Shown piece by piece: positions 50,405 to 59,295 of a stretch of 64,000 nt of DNA. Origin of the DNA: Mycobacterium bourgelatii (GTDB taxonomy: Bacteria; Actinomycetota; Actinomycetes; Mycobacteriales; Mycobacteriaceae); assembly GCF_010723575.1 (NCBI RefSeq), contig NZ_BLKZ01000001.1, forward strand, positions 2,108,001 through 2,172,000, written 5' to 3'. The notes under the pieces were generated by a model, which saw nothing but the letters and a program-made list of their open reading frames with translations, made no database searches and was not told the DNA's origin. Each line of letters opens with the position of its first letter. Within the stretch, counting starts at the first letter, position 1. The position numbers were made by a program, and so were the translations under genes.

Positions 50405-50718
50405 CGGCTCACCCACCCGTCGATCAGGTCAGCGGTGGCCACGATCGCGGCCGCCAACTCACGAGCTTGAACGGTGGTGATCCCGTCGGCGTCGCCCTGG
50501 ACCATCACGTGCGGCGCGTCGCCGCAGTCGCGGTGGGAGATGCTGCCATCGGGCAACTGCACCGCGCTCCCGAACACGGTGCAACTGGTTCCGGCGATCT
50601 TCGTCTCGGGCGTGTAGACGACCCGGAAGGTGTTATCCCAGTCAGCCCAGGCGCCGTGCTCATCGGCGCCGGCGGGTAGAGGGACGGTGGACAGAATGGT
50701 TGCGCTGTTTTCGCGCAT
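50401..50718 (-). CDS. hypothetical protein upstream of immA-like gene (105 aa)
   Basis: MRENSATILSTVPLPAGADE, then WDNTFRVVYTPETKIAGTSC TVFGSAVQLPDGSI, then VQGDADGITTVQARELAAAI. A small mixed alpha/beta protein with two Cys, no signal and no recognisable domain. It is the first gene of the island cassette and overlaps the immA-like gene by 4 bp, so the two products probably work together. Confidence 0.65.
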   Translation of the reverse strand: MRENSATILSTVPLPAGADEHGAWADWDNTFRVVYTPETKIAGTSCTVFGSAVQLPDGSISHRDCGDAPHVMVQGDADGITTVQARELAAAIVATADLIDGWVSR

Positions 50719-50750
50719 GGAGGTACGCTCCTCTTGGTTTTCGTGCTTAG

Positions 50751-50766
50751 AGCCCCTGGCAGGGCT
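50751..50766. terminator. small hairpin with CTGGCA loop
   Basis: AGCCC-CTGGCA-GGGCT forms a short GC-rich hairpin upstream of the island cassette. The same CTGGCA loop recurs in the larger hairpin 27 bp away. Confidence 0.4.
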
Positions 50767-50777
50767 TGAGGTTCAAG

Positions 50778-50807
50778 AAGGCGGTTCCCCTGGCAGGGAG
50801 CCGCCTT
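50778..50807. terminator. strong hairpin, probable terminator
   Basis: AAGGCGGTTCCC and GGGAGCCGCCTT flank the loop CTGGCA: a 12-bp stem with one G-U pair. There is no long T run, but the stem ends AAGG/CCTT. It separates the island cassette from the tRNA cluster. Confidence 0.6.
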
Positions 50808-50845
50808 CAGTCATTTGCGAGGTAGTTCGCTACCGCACAAGCGAA

Positions 50846-50882
50846 AAGGCAACCGTCACGTTCTGCGTGACAGTTGCCTTTG
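50846..50882. terminator. bidirectional rho-independent-like terminator
   Basis: AAAGGCAACCGTCACG and CGTGACAGTTGCCTTT flank the loop TTCTG: a 16-bp stem with one wobble pair and A/T runs at its base on both strands. It can act in either direction between the tRNA genes and the island cassette. Confidence 0.75.
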
Positions 50883-51031
50883 TGGTGGTGCTCGCGGGCG
50901 TGGGAGTGGGAGGCGTCGCACGTGGGCTAGCTCCCGTCTGTCGGGTTGCTAGCGCCGTAATTGGCTGGCCCATATCTGGCCCATGAGATCGATTCTCGGC
51001 CTGGGAAACTATGTCAGACCTGCGTCAATCT

Positions 51032-51106
51032 TGGTGCGCGATACTGGGATTGAACCAGTGACCTCTTCCGTGTCAGGGAAGCGCTCTCCCGCTGAGCTAA
51101 TCGCGC
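51032..51106 (-). tRNA. tRNA-Val (GAC)
   Basis: The minus strand reads GCGCGATTAGCTCAGCGGGA, anticodon loop CTGACAC (GAC), T-arm GGTTCAATCCC and acceptor ATCGCGC-A, followed by an encoded CCA (51032-51034). The cloverleaf is complete. It borders the phage-like cassette; tRNA-Val 3' ends are known prophage attachment sites in mycobacteria. Confidence 0.95.
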
Positions 51107-51119
51107 TGGGAGCTGAAAA

Positions 51120-51193
51120 TGGAGGTGGAGACGGGAATCGAACCCGTGTGCACGGCTTTGCAGGCCGTTGCCTCACCACTCGGCCACTCCACC
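51120..51193 (-). tRNA. tRNA-Cys (GCA)
   Basis: The minus strand reads GGTGGAGTGGCCGAGTGGTG, anticodon loop CTGCAAA (GCA), T-arm GGTTCGATTCC, acceptor CTCCACC, discriminator U and encoded CCA (51120-51122). It lies 13 bp upstream of tRNA-Val in the same transcript direction. Confidence 0.95.
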
Positions 51194-51221
51194 GCTGGGG
51201 TTGATGCCACTTGCACCTTCG

Positions 51222-51294
51222 AGCGGACGACGGGATTCGAACCCGCGACCCTCACCTTGGCAAGGTGATGCGCTACCAACTGCGCTACGTCCGC
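51222..51294 (-). tRNA. tRNA-Gly (GCC)
   Basis: The minus strand reads GCGGACGTAGCGCAGTTGGT, anticodon loop TTGCCAA (GCC), T-arm GGTTCGAATCC, acceptor CGTCCGC with discriminator U. CCA is not encoded. It is the first tRNA of the minus-strand Gly-Cys-Val cluster. Confidence 0.95.
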
Positions 51295-51473
51295 GCGCAA
51301 CGGGCGAGATCGTCGCCCGGTGCGAAGCACGACGATAGTCCAGTGAGCGTGTGCACACAAATTCCTTGGTCACGGCGTGTCTCGGGTGGTCCAGGACCCG
51401 CTTTTGAGCCCCTGGCGTGCCCGCCCGACACACGAAGCGTGCTAGTCTTCGACGTCGTTCGCCTCTCGGCGCC

Positions 51474-51545
51474 GGTCCCGTGGCTCAGTGGAAGAGCGTC
51501 CGCTTCACACGCGGAAGGTCGCTGGTTCGATCCCAGCCGGGACCA
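51474..51545 (+). tRNA. tRNA-Val (CAC)
   Basis: The plus strand reads GGTCCCGTGGCTCAGTGGAA, anticodon loop TTCACAC (CAC), T-arm GGTTCGATCCC, acceptor CGGGACC with discriminator A. CCA is not encoded. It is divergent from the other three tRNA genes. Confidence 0.95.
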
Positions 51546-51837
51546 CAACAATTACCGCAGGTCGTCGGCCGGTCTGTGCGGCATGGTCGGACCTGCCCCA
51601 GCCACCCTCCAGCCACCTCGGAAGCGTCAGCGCTGCGGGTAATGCCCTATCTGGGCGGAGAAATTCGAGTAACCGCGTACTGAGTACACGTCATCCAGAA
51701 CTGGCGACGATTCCAGTACGGCGGTAGCGGCCGCCAAAGGGCAGACAACCAAGCCGCAGGCTGAACTACCTCGGTTTGGATCCACGGCTATGTGCCGGTC
51801 ATCGGGAACGCCGAGATCCACGGCGGAGGGACGCAAC

Positions 51838-54228
51838 ATGCTCCACGCGATTGCTCGTCTGGCAATCAGGGCGCCACGACGAATCATCGTTGGAGCCGTC
51901 TTGGTCTTCATGGCCGCGGCGGCGTTCGGGATTCCGGTCGCCGAGAGCCTGTCCTCGGGTGGGTTCCAGGATCCGAACTCGGAGTCGGGCCGGGCGATCC
52001 AGATATTGACCGACAAGTTCGGGCAGAGCGGTCAGCAGATGCTGATCGTGGTGACCGCGCCCGACGGCGCCAACAGCGAGCAGGCGCGGAGGGTGGGTAC
52101 CGACGTCGTCGACCAGGTGCAGCGTTCGTCGTTGGCGTTCAACGTGACCTCGCCGTGGACAGCGCCACCGCAGTCGGCCGCCGATCTGATCAGCGCGGAT
52201 GGCAAGTCGGGGTTGATCGTGGTCAACCTCAGGGGCGGCGAAAACGACGCGCAGAAAAATGCCCAAACCCTCGCCGGCGAATTCGTCCACGATCGCGACG
52301 GCGTCGCTGTTCGGGCCGGGGGTGCGGCGATGCAGTACGCGCAGATCAACAACCAGAACCGGGACGATCTTCTGGTCACGGAGGCAATCGCGATCCCGCT
52401 GAGCTTTCTGGTGCTGATCTGGGTGTTCGGTGGTCTGGTGGCGGCGGGGCTGCCGATTGCGCTCGGCGCGTTGGCCGTTGTCGGCTCGATGTCGGTATTG
52501 CGGCTGATCGCTTGTACCACCGAGGTGTCGATCTTCGCGCTCAACCTGAGCACCGCGCTGAGCCTGGCGCTGGCCATCGACTACACATTGCTGATCATCA
52601 GCCGCTATCGCGACGAGTTGGCCGAGGACGGCGACGCAGATCGGGCGTTGGTACGGACCATGGTCACCTCCGGTCGCACGGTGGTGTTCTCGGCGGTCAC
52701 CGTAGCGTTGTCGATGTCGGCGACGGCGCTGTTCCCCATGTACTTCTTGAAGTCGTTCGCCTACGCCGGTGTGGCCTCGGTCGCCTTCGTCGCGACCGCG
52801 TCCATCGTGGTGACGCCGGCAGCGATCGTCCTGTTGGGCAACCGACTGGACGCGGTCGACGTGCGCCGTTTTCTCCGTCAAGTGGTGTTGCGCCGCCACG
52901 ACCCGCTGCGCCTGACGGTCGAGGAGCATTTCTGGTACCGGTCGAGCAAGTTCGTTATGCGCCGGTGGGCGCCGGTCGGGTTCGCCGTGATGGCGTTCCT
53001 CTTGCTGCTCGGGCTGCCGTTCTTCTCGGTCAAGTGGGGCTTCCCCGACGACCGGGTGCTGCCGACTTCGGTGTCCTCGCATGAGGTCGGTAACCGATTG
53101 CGGAGCGGTTTCGCGCATGACTCCGCGACTGCGGTGGCCATCGTCATCCCCGACGCACGCAACTTGAGCATGGGGGAGATCGGCCGATATGCCGCCGACC
53201 TGTCACGGGTACCCGATGTTTCTGCGGTGTCGGCCCCCGATGGGACCTTCGTAAACGGTCATCTCGCGGGTCCCCCGGCCGCGGCCGCTGGAATGGCCGA
53301 CGGCAGCGCCTTCCTCACCGTGAGTAGTACGGCGCCGTTGTTTTCCGAAGCCTCCGACCTCCAGCTCAAGCGGTTGCACGAGGTCGCGGGGCCCGCCGGC
53401 CGATCCGTTGCGATGGCCGGTGTCGCGCAGGTCAATCGCGACAGTGTCGATGCGGTGACCGACCGCCTGCCATTGGTGCTGGCGCTGATCGCCGCCATCA
53501 CGTTCGTGCTGCTGTTCCTGCTGACCGGCAGCGTGGTGTTGCCGGCAAAGGCGCTGGCGTGCAACGTGTTGTCACTGACCGCGGCGTTCGGTGCTCTGGT
53601 TTGGATCTTCCAGGACGGCCATCTCGGTGCGCTGGGCACAACTCCGAGCGGCACACTGGCGGCCAACATGCCAGTTCTGTTGTTCTGCATCGCTTTTGGC
53701 TTGTCCATGGACTACGAGGTGTTCCTGATCTCCCGGATCCGCGAGCACTGGCTGGCGTACCGGCCGGCACATCCGACCGCGACGGAGGAACACGCCGCCA
53801 ACGACGAGGCGGTAGCGCACGGCGTGGCCTGCACCGGCAGGGTGATCACCGCGGCGGCATTGGTGATGTCGATGTCCTTCGCCGCGCTGATCGCGGCCCA
53901 TGTGTCATTCATGCGGATGTTCGGTCTGGGCCTGACGCTCGCCGTGGCCGCGGATGCCACGCTGGTGCGGATGGTCCTGGTACCCGCCTTCATGCATGTG
54001 ATGGGCCGCTGGAACTGGTGGGCGCCCAGGTCGCTGGTGTGGCTGCATGAGAAGTTCGGCATCAGCGAGGCTGGCGAGGCCAGCGAGGCCAGCGAGGCCC
54101 ACGCGAAGCGATCCGAAGAAGGGAGCAGCTTCGCCCAGCCGCTCGAGCGGCAAGTCGAGGTCGCGTCCGTCGTCTCGACTTCCCATAACGGGCGGCCAAT
54201 CGAGGCCTCGGTGACCCGCGGCGGCTAG
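51838..54228 (+). CDS. MmpL/MMPL-family RND transporter
   Basis: The 796-residue protein has two homologous halves, each with an N-terminal helix, an extracytoplasmic domain and five or six helices. The repeat signatures LALAIDYTLLIISRYRDEL (first half) and GLSMDYEVFLISRIREHW (second half) contain the conserved Asp-Tyr pair for proton coupling. ATG 51838 follows GGAGGG by 7 bp. The tail has a Glu-Ala-Ser repeat (GEASEASEA) from 9-bp DNA repeats near 54065-54100. MmpL proteins export lipids or siderophores; the cargo is unknown. No mmpS gene is adjacent. Confidence 0.92.
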   Translation: MLHAIARLAIRAPRRIIVGAVLVFMAAAAFGIPVAESLSSGGFQDPNSESGRAIQILTDKFGQSGQQMLIVVTAPDGANSEQARRVGTDVVDQVQRSSLAFNVTSPWTAPPQSAADLISADGKSGLIVVNLRGGENDAQKNAQTLAGEFVHDRDGVAVRAGGAAMQYAQINNQNRDDLLVTEAIAIPLSFLVLIWVFGGLVAAGLPIALGALAVVGSMSVLRLIACTTEVSIFALNLSTALSLALAIDYTLLIISRYRDELAEDGDADRALVRTMVTSGRTVVFSAVTVALSMSATALFPMYFLKSFAYAGVASVAFVATASIVVTPAAIVLLGNRLDAVDVRRFLRQVVLRRHDPLRLTVEEHFWYRSSKFVMRRWAPVGFAVMAFLLLLGLPFFSVKWGFPDDRVLPTSVSSHEVGNRLRSGFAHDSATAVAIVIPDARNLSMGEIGRYAADLSRVPDVSAVSAPDGTFVNGHLAGPPAAAAGMADGSAFLTVSSTAPLFSEASDLQLKRLHEVAGPAGRSVAMAGVAQVNRDSVDAVTDRLPLVLALIAAITFVLLFLLTGSVVLPAKALACNVLSLTAAFGALVWIFQDGHLGALGTTPSGTLAANMPVLLFCIAFGLSMDYEVFLISRIREHWLAYRPAHPTATEEHAANDEAVAHGVACTGRVITAAALVMSMSFAALIAAHVSFMRMFGLGLTLAVAADATLVRMVLVPAFMHVMGRWNWWAPRSLVWLHEKFGISEAGEASEASEAHAKRSEEGSSFAQPLERQVEVASVVSTSHNGRPIEASVTRGG

Positions 54229-54284
54229 CGTCCCGCTGGACTGTCTGACCTGAGGCATGCGTGCTGTCGCAACGGCAGTTGCTA

Positions 54285-55697
54285 TTAGACAGGTACGGCT
54301 GCGCCGATCGCCTGCGCGAGCTGTTGGGGAAGGAATTGCAACAGGCCGGGAAGCAGACCCCCAAATGTCGCGCCGCTCAGCGTCAGTGAGCCCGGCCCAA
54401 GGATCGGAATTTCGAGAGCTGCGAAATCGAGCGGCGTGAGAATCCCGCCCAGGGGGATGTCGGTGAGCGTTTCGAGCCCAGAGAGTGAAACCGGTAACTG
54501 TAGCGTTGCGTGGCCATTGAGGAAGCCGTTCGCGACGACCGCGGGAGCGTTGATCAGTGCCGCGGCCGCCCCGAGCGCGTCGCCGGTTTGAATCGCGCCG
54601 ACAAAAGCATTCGCGCTGGATCCCAGCGCTTGCAGTGTGGTGACCGGCGGCCCTATCGCGTCAAGTGCCAGCACTAACGGCAAGCCGACATGAAGAACAC
54701 CCGTATTCAAGTCCAGGGTTTGCGACATATCCGTCAGCGCCATGATTACGTTGGTCGCGTTCTGCGCCACCATCGCCGGAACGGATCCGGCGGGCAGCAG
54801 ATCGGTGAAGTTCTGCGCCATCTGGCCCGGAATGCTGAAGATGGGCAACAAATCTCCGAAGGCGCCAAGCGGCGTTATCGAGATGAGGTTGGTAACGGGG
54901 TCGATGCTGGCGCCGAACCCCGTGAACAATGGGTTCAGGAGGCCGCCACCGATCTGCAGCAGCCCGCCGGTGACGTCGCCGGCCATGAAGGCTTGGGACG
55001 CCGCTTGCAAGCTGGCCGGGAAGGCGTTCAGCCCGGCCATGAAATCGTTGCCGGCGTTCTGCAGTGACGTCGCGATCACCTGGGCGTATCCGATTTGGTT
55101 GCTAACCAGCTGCTGCAGGATGGGCACCGGATTCGCGCCCGAGAGGGCCGCGCCGATGGTCGTCGGCAGATTGGCCAACTCGGCAGGCAGGTTCTGCACC
55201 GCATTTTGGAACCCGGTCGCGAGGGTCTGGGCGTAAGCCTGCTGATTGCTGAGGACCTGCCGTAGAAACGGTGCCGGATTGGCCGACAGGGCGTCGCGAA
55301 GACCCTGCAGGTTGGTGGCCGTATTCGAGACGAGTGCCCCGAAGCTGTCAAACAGCGCAGGTGACGCGGCAGCAGCACTGCCGTTCGATGCCATTCCCAA
55401 CACAGCCTGTTCCGCGTTAGCGGCTTCAGCGCTCAGGTAGGCACCCGCTCCGGCCCGCACCAGGTTGGCGAACTGCTCGTGGTACGCCTGCGCTTCGGCG
55501 CTGACAACTTGGAATTCCCTGCCGAAGCTGCCGAATAGCGAGGAGATGGCGAACGACACCTCGTCTTGAGCCGCAGCCGCTATCGAGGTCGTGGGTCCCG
55601 CGACGGTCGCAGTTGCTTCGACCAGTGCCGAACGGATACCCGCCAGATCACGTGCCGCGTCCTGCAGCAACTCCGGCATCACGCTCACAAACGACAT
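54285..55697 (-). CDS. PE family protein with long unique C-terminus
   Basis: The 470-residue protein begins at ATG 55695-55697 behind AAGGAG. It has a PE domain in the first ~95 residues (MSFVSVMPELLQDAARDLAG, VSFAISSLFGSFGREFQVVS), then an Ala/Asn-rich region with two internal repeats (SNQQAYAQTLATGFQNAVQN and SNQIGYAQVIATSLQNAGND). A further hydrophobic, non-PGRS C-terminal part follows. It is expected to be exported by an ESX system. No PPE partner is adjacent. Function unknown. Confidence 0.88.
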   Translation of the reverse strand: MSFVSVMPELLQDAARDLAGIRSALVEATATVAGPTTSIAAAAQDEVSFAISSLFGSFGREFQVVSAEAQAYHEQFANLVRAGAGAYLSAEAANAEQAVLGMASNGSAAAASPALFDSFGALVSNTATNLQGLRDALSANPAPFLRQVLSNQQAYAQTLATGFQNAVQNLPAELANLPTTIGAALSGANPVPILQQLVSNQIGYAQVIATSLQNAGNDFMAGLNAFPASLQAASQAFMAGDVTGGLLQIGGGLLNPLFTGFGASIDPVTNLISITPLGAFGDLLPIFSIPGQMAQNFTDLLPAGSVPAMVAQNATNVIMALTDMSQTLDLNTGVLHVGLPLVLALDAIGPPVTTLQALGSSANAFVGAIQTGDALGAAAALINAPAVVANGFLNGHATLQLPVSLSGLETLTDIPLGGILTPLDFAALEIPILGPGSLTLSGATFGGLLPGLLQFLPQQLAQAIGAAVPV

Positions 55698-55904
55698 GCC
55701 CAACTCCTTGACTGTTTGCCCGATGACCAGTTCTTACTGGCAAGTAAGATCCTGTCGACGCCACCGACCAAGAACGTCAGTCACAGGACGTATAAGCGGC
55801 GGCAAGGGGTCGTAGATTGCGCACGCCGCGTCGCGACCGCTGCCCGAAACCGCAACGGCCGGTATCGTTTCCTAACGATCTGCAAACCCAAAGGGTGGAC
55901 CACG

Positions 55905-56195
55905 ATGAGCTTTGTTGAAGGCATCGGCACGCTGAAACTCGAGTGCCCGCAGATGCATCCCGTCGGCAGGATCCTGAGGGAAAGCGCGCATCAGGCCGTC
56001 CAGTTCGACCCAGGCGCCCAAGTGGGCCCGCGCCGGTTCTGGCCGAGCGAGGAAGACCAGCCGCGCTTCACGGCGCACTGCCGCTACTGCGACAAGCCGG
56101 TGGGGGAGACCACCGCGACGCTCGAGTCCAAATTCGCCGAGCTGCTCGCGCACACCTCCGAGACGGTCCGGACCACAACGCTGCCGTACGTGTAG
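55905..56195 (+). CDS. hypothetical protein with Cys motif (96 aa)
   Basis: ATG 55905 starts MSFVEGIGTLKLECPQMHPV, then FTAHCRYCDKPVGETTATLE. CRYC with Cys14 could bind metal. It has no signal peptide. It is divergent from the PE gene with about 200 bp between them. I do not recognise the family. Confidence 0.6.
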   Translation: MSFVEGIGTLKLECPQMHPVGRILRESAHQAVQFDPGAQVGPRRFWPSEEDQPRFTAHCRYCDKPVGETTATLESKFAELLAHTSETVRTTTLPYV

Positions 56196-56356
56196 AGATG
56201 CCGAGGCGCTAACCACGCGCTATTGAACACGAGTTAGCTGGGCGTCAACAGATGCGCGCATGTTCATATCGCGGAGTCTTTATTGATTTCGGAACGATCA
56301 TGAGGAAACGTCTACAAAAGCGCACGAAAGCACGTCCCTACTAGCACGGAGTTCTC

Positions 56357-57229
56357 ATGACGCTAACCCGCAGACACCCGCTGGGCGTCCTCGCCGTGAT
56401 CGTGGCAAGTCTTGCCACGATGGCATCGTTCGTCGTGTTCGCGCCTCGGGCTCAAGCGTTCTACGTCAAGTACCACGAGACGATCACGCGCAATGCCCTG
56501 CCGGCAGACCAGGTCAGCCAGCTGGCGGTCAACCAGATCCTCATCGGCCCGCCGCCCGGCGGTGGGGCGATGGGCAGTGACGCATTTGCCACCGACGAGT
56601 TCCGTCACCTCGACAACTCGGTGAACCCGGTCGAAATCTGCAACCGGGCGCGGCAGGCATGGGACACCTTCTCGCCCATCATCCTCAGCGGGTCGGTGGT
56701 CAACGGCAACACGGAGGTTGACGGCCCGGGTGCCCGAGCAGCGTTCGGCGCTCTGCTGCACACGCAGCAGGACTTGTACGCCCACTCCAACTGGGTCGAC
56801 GACAACATCGCCATCGGTCAGCTCGACCGCCTGGCCCCGCCGATCTTCCCGGTGTGCAACCCGGCCGATTTTCCCGCTGACCTGCACACCGGCTACTTCA
56901 GCATCGACTTCTCGCAGCGGCCGCCCCTCGAGGGCTGCCCGGCGGGTGGTCCGCCGCCCGGCTTCCAGGAATGCCACACGACCTTGAACAAGGACGGCCC
57001 GCACACCCCGCGCGGTTCGATGCTCGTGCCGGGAACGAACATGAACGAGTACGACCTCGCGGCCAAGCTCGCCACCCAGGCCAGCACGAACCTGTACTTC
57101 CAGATTCGCGACTGGGTCGCCAGCGCCAACGGGGAGAACGCCGCCGTCCAGCTCTTCCAGCAGGGCGGTTCGTTGCCCGACTGGCACAACATCCCCAACC
57201 TGCCTGGAGTGCCATACCTGGGCGGCTGA
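56357..57229 (+). CDS. secreted Het-C / zinc-dependent phospholipase-C-like protein
   Basis: This 290-residue protein has a Sec signal peptide (LGVLAVIVASLATMASFVVF, cleavage near PRAQA). The next residues (FYVKYHETITRNAL) supply a His as in Het-C/CinY proteins, whose mature N-terminus often binds metal. Further His in DEFRHLDNS and ALLHTQQDLYAHSNWVD complete a probable zinc site. Related bacterial proteins are extracellular phospholipase-C-like enzymes or Het-C homologues. No membrane anchor is seen. Substrate unproven. Confidence 0.75.
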   Translation: MTLTRRHPLGVLAVIVASLATMASFVVFAPRAQAFYVKYHETITRNALPADQVSQLAVNQILIGPPPGGGAMGSDAFATDEFRHLDNSVNPVEICNRARQAWDTFSPIILSGSVVNGNTEVDGPGARAAFGALLHTQQDLYAHSNWVDDNIAIGQLDRLAPPIFPVCNPADFPADLHTGYFSIDFSQRPPLEGCPAGGPPPGFQECHTTLNKDGPHTPRGSMLVPGTNMNEYDLAAKLATQASTNLYFQIRDWVASANGENAAVQLFQQGGSLPDWHNIPNLPGVPYLGG

Positions 57230-57273
57230 CGCACAGCGAGACCGCGAATGCCGATGTCGTCTACAGCGCCCCG

Positions 57274-57600
57274 CTAGAGCCCCCGGGCGCCGAGCCAGCT
57301 GCAGATCCGCTCGGCAACCGCGGGCCAGCCGGGTTCGAGCATCAGCATGTGCCCCATGCCGGTGAACAGTTCCACGTCGGCGCCGTAGACCCGGGCGGTG
57401 GTGCGGACCTCCTTCTGGCTGATCAAGCCGTCCTCGGTGCCGCCGAGCACCAGCAGCGGGGTCCGCACACGCTTAGGGTGCGGTAGGCGAAACGTCTGGT
57501 CGAGGAAGACCGCGCGCATGCTGTCGTGTTCGACGCGCGCGGCGCACGCGTCGACGATGGGCTGGGGAGTCTGTGGGCTGAAGAAAAAATCCCGCGCTAG
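57274..57600 (-). pseudogene. alpha/beta-hydrolase gene, 3' part (split by IS1380)
   Basis: The segment reads LARDFFFSPQTPQPIVDACA, then VRTPLLVLGGTEDGLISQKE (Asp region) and ELFTGMGHMLMLEPGWPAVA (His). It completes the gene begun at 59763. Its upstream codons are interrupted at CTAGC by the IS1380 copy. Joining across the 5-bp duplication gives NTPPLARDFFFSPQTP in frame. Confidence 0.88.
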
Positions 57601-59290
57601 CCTCGATTTTTCGTCGAGGGTGATTTCGGTCGGACTTGGCGATGGGGTGCGTGGTGTCTGGGGTTTGTGTGGTTTAGGGCGTGTTGGGGTTGTCCCGTGT
57701 CGCCGGGTTGGCGGGCTTTCCCAGGGCCGGTGGTCTTTCGTGCTCGGTTGGTCAGCTGGGTTGTCGGTCAACCGAAGGCGGTGCGGATGTGTTGCCATGC
57801 GGTGGCGATGGCTGCGGCCCATCGCCAGGTGGCGTCGATGCGTAGTCGGGTTCGGCGGGCGCCGCGGGTGATGCGGGCTGCGACGTGCAGGACTCGGTAG
57901 CGGAAGGTAGCGATCTCGGCACGGGTCAGGCCGGGGTGGCCGGTGAATCCGATGAGCTGGCACCAGGTGACCAGATCGGCTGCGGCCAAGACGATTTCCA
58001 GCCAGGCGGCGTTGGCGTCGAATGCCTGACACGGCAGGTTGCGGGCCGGTGGCTTTGAGTTCGCGGATGCGGTCTTCGACGCGGGCGTGTTGGCGGTGGC
58101 GTAGTTCCAGACCTGCCACCTGGCCGGCGACCACACCGGGCGGTGTGTCGGTGATGAACGCGGTGACCCGCATCCCGTCGGCGTCGGTGAACCGCAACTG
58201 CGCACCCGGATGGGGCCTTTCCTTGCGCAGGATCAGCCGGGTCCCCGCCGGCCACGATGACAGGTTGACCAGGTTGGTGGCCTCGGCGACCCAGGCGCCC
58301 TCGCGGATACCACCGTCGGTGTCGATCGCCGGATACCAGCACTGCCCGATGTTGAGAGTGTCCACAGCGTCCTGCACCCGCCAATCCACGGGGTAGCCGA
58401 AGGAGAACCCCACGCCCGCGGCGCGGCAGGCGTCGGCGAAGTCGTGGGTGGCCCCGGCGGTGTCGCAGCGCACCAGCACCGCCGGCTTGTCGGGGTCGTC
58501 GCGATGATCGGGGTCCGGCCGCCATCGCGCCGGCAGGCCGGCCAGTGCCTGCGCTAGGACACTGACGTGGTCAGCTGCGGTGTTGGAGCCCGCGCCACCG
58601 GGGCGCAGTAGGCCGCCAGCGCTTCCCCGCCGGCGATCTCGGGCGGTCCACGAAGGCCAGCAGCGGGTGGTGACCGTAGGTCTTTTTCCAGGTCGCCCCT
58701 GCCTTCTCCTTGTTATCGGAATGATCGAGGACCAGGGTGGCGTCGATGTCGATGTGCAACCAGCCACCCGGTGCGGGGGCGGCGCCGGCGGCCCAGGCCG
58801 CTGCGCGGGCCGCAGCCCGGGCGGCACGCACCCGCGGTAGGTGCGAAGCATCGATGCGCTCATCGATTAGCCGCCACATCGTGGTCGTGGAGGCTTTGGC
58901 ACCCAGGACATGCTCACGGTCGCCGCACAGTTGTCCGACCGCGTCGATGCAGTCCGCCCCATCGGCGACCGCGGCAGCCAGATCAGCGAACACCTCCCCG
59001 GGCGCATACACCCACGGGCCCCGGTAGGTATCTGCCAACGCGGCGGTGACCTGCGCCGATAACCCGCTGCGGTCCGCGAGCTCACGCACCATGGCCATCC
59101 CGGCATGCGACACGACACCATAACCGTCGGCGGAAACTTTCACCCGCGACCCGACCGCGATATTCTTCACCTGCGAGGTGCCTTCCCGCTGGAACGACTG
59201 AACCCGTAGAGAAGTCCAATTATTCCTTGCAGGACAGGCACTTTCGCATATCTACACCCCGAAACTCACAACGTTTCACGAAAAATCCGG
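57601..59290 (-). mobile_element. degenerate IS1380-family insertion sequence
   Basis: About 1.69 kb with short terminal inverted repeats (CCTCGATTTTTCGT at 57601 and CCGGATTTTTCGTG on the complement from 59290). It is flanked by perfect GCTAG duplications (57596-57600 and 59291-59295). It carries an IS1380-type transposase gene with at least three frameshifts, so it is probably dead. Confidence 0.88.
57768..59170 (-). pseudogene. IS1380-family transposase with frameshifts
   Basis: Starts at 59170 (MKNIAVGSRVKVSADGYGVV), reads WLHIDIDATLVLDHSDNKEK and GHHPLLAFVDR, then shifts frame near 58650 (EIAGGEALAA), again near 58620 (LLRPGGAGSNTAADHVSVLA), and again near 58050 to reach NLPCQAFDANAAWLEIVLAA and WQHIRTAFG at the stop. 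All parts belong to one IS1380-type DDE transposase (DUF1612/Transposase DDE group 1). Three small indels inactivate it. Confidence 0.87.
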
Positions 59291-59295
59291 GCTAG

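Noticed and set aside
50630..50986. Plus-strand frame across the hairpin region, considered as an integrase remnant
   Set aside because: It lacks the tyrosine-recombinase R-H-R-Y motifs and runs through two terminator-like hairpins.
51222..51545. Opposed tRNA-Gly and tRNA-Val(CAC) considered as an attachment-site pair
   Set aside because: Their shared bases are only the universal T-arm; no longer duplicated segment of a tRNA 3' end was found in the window.
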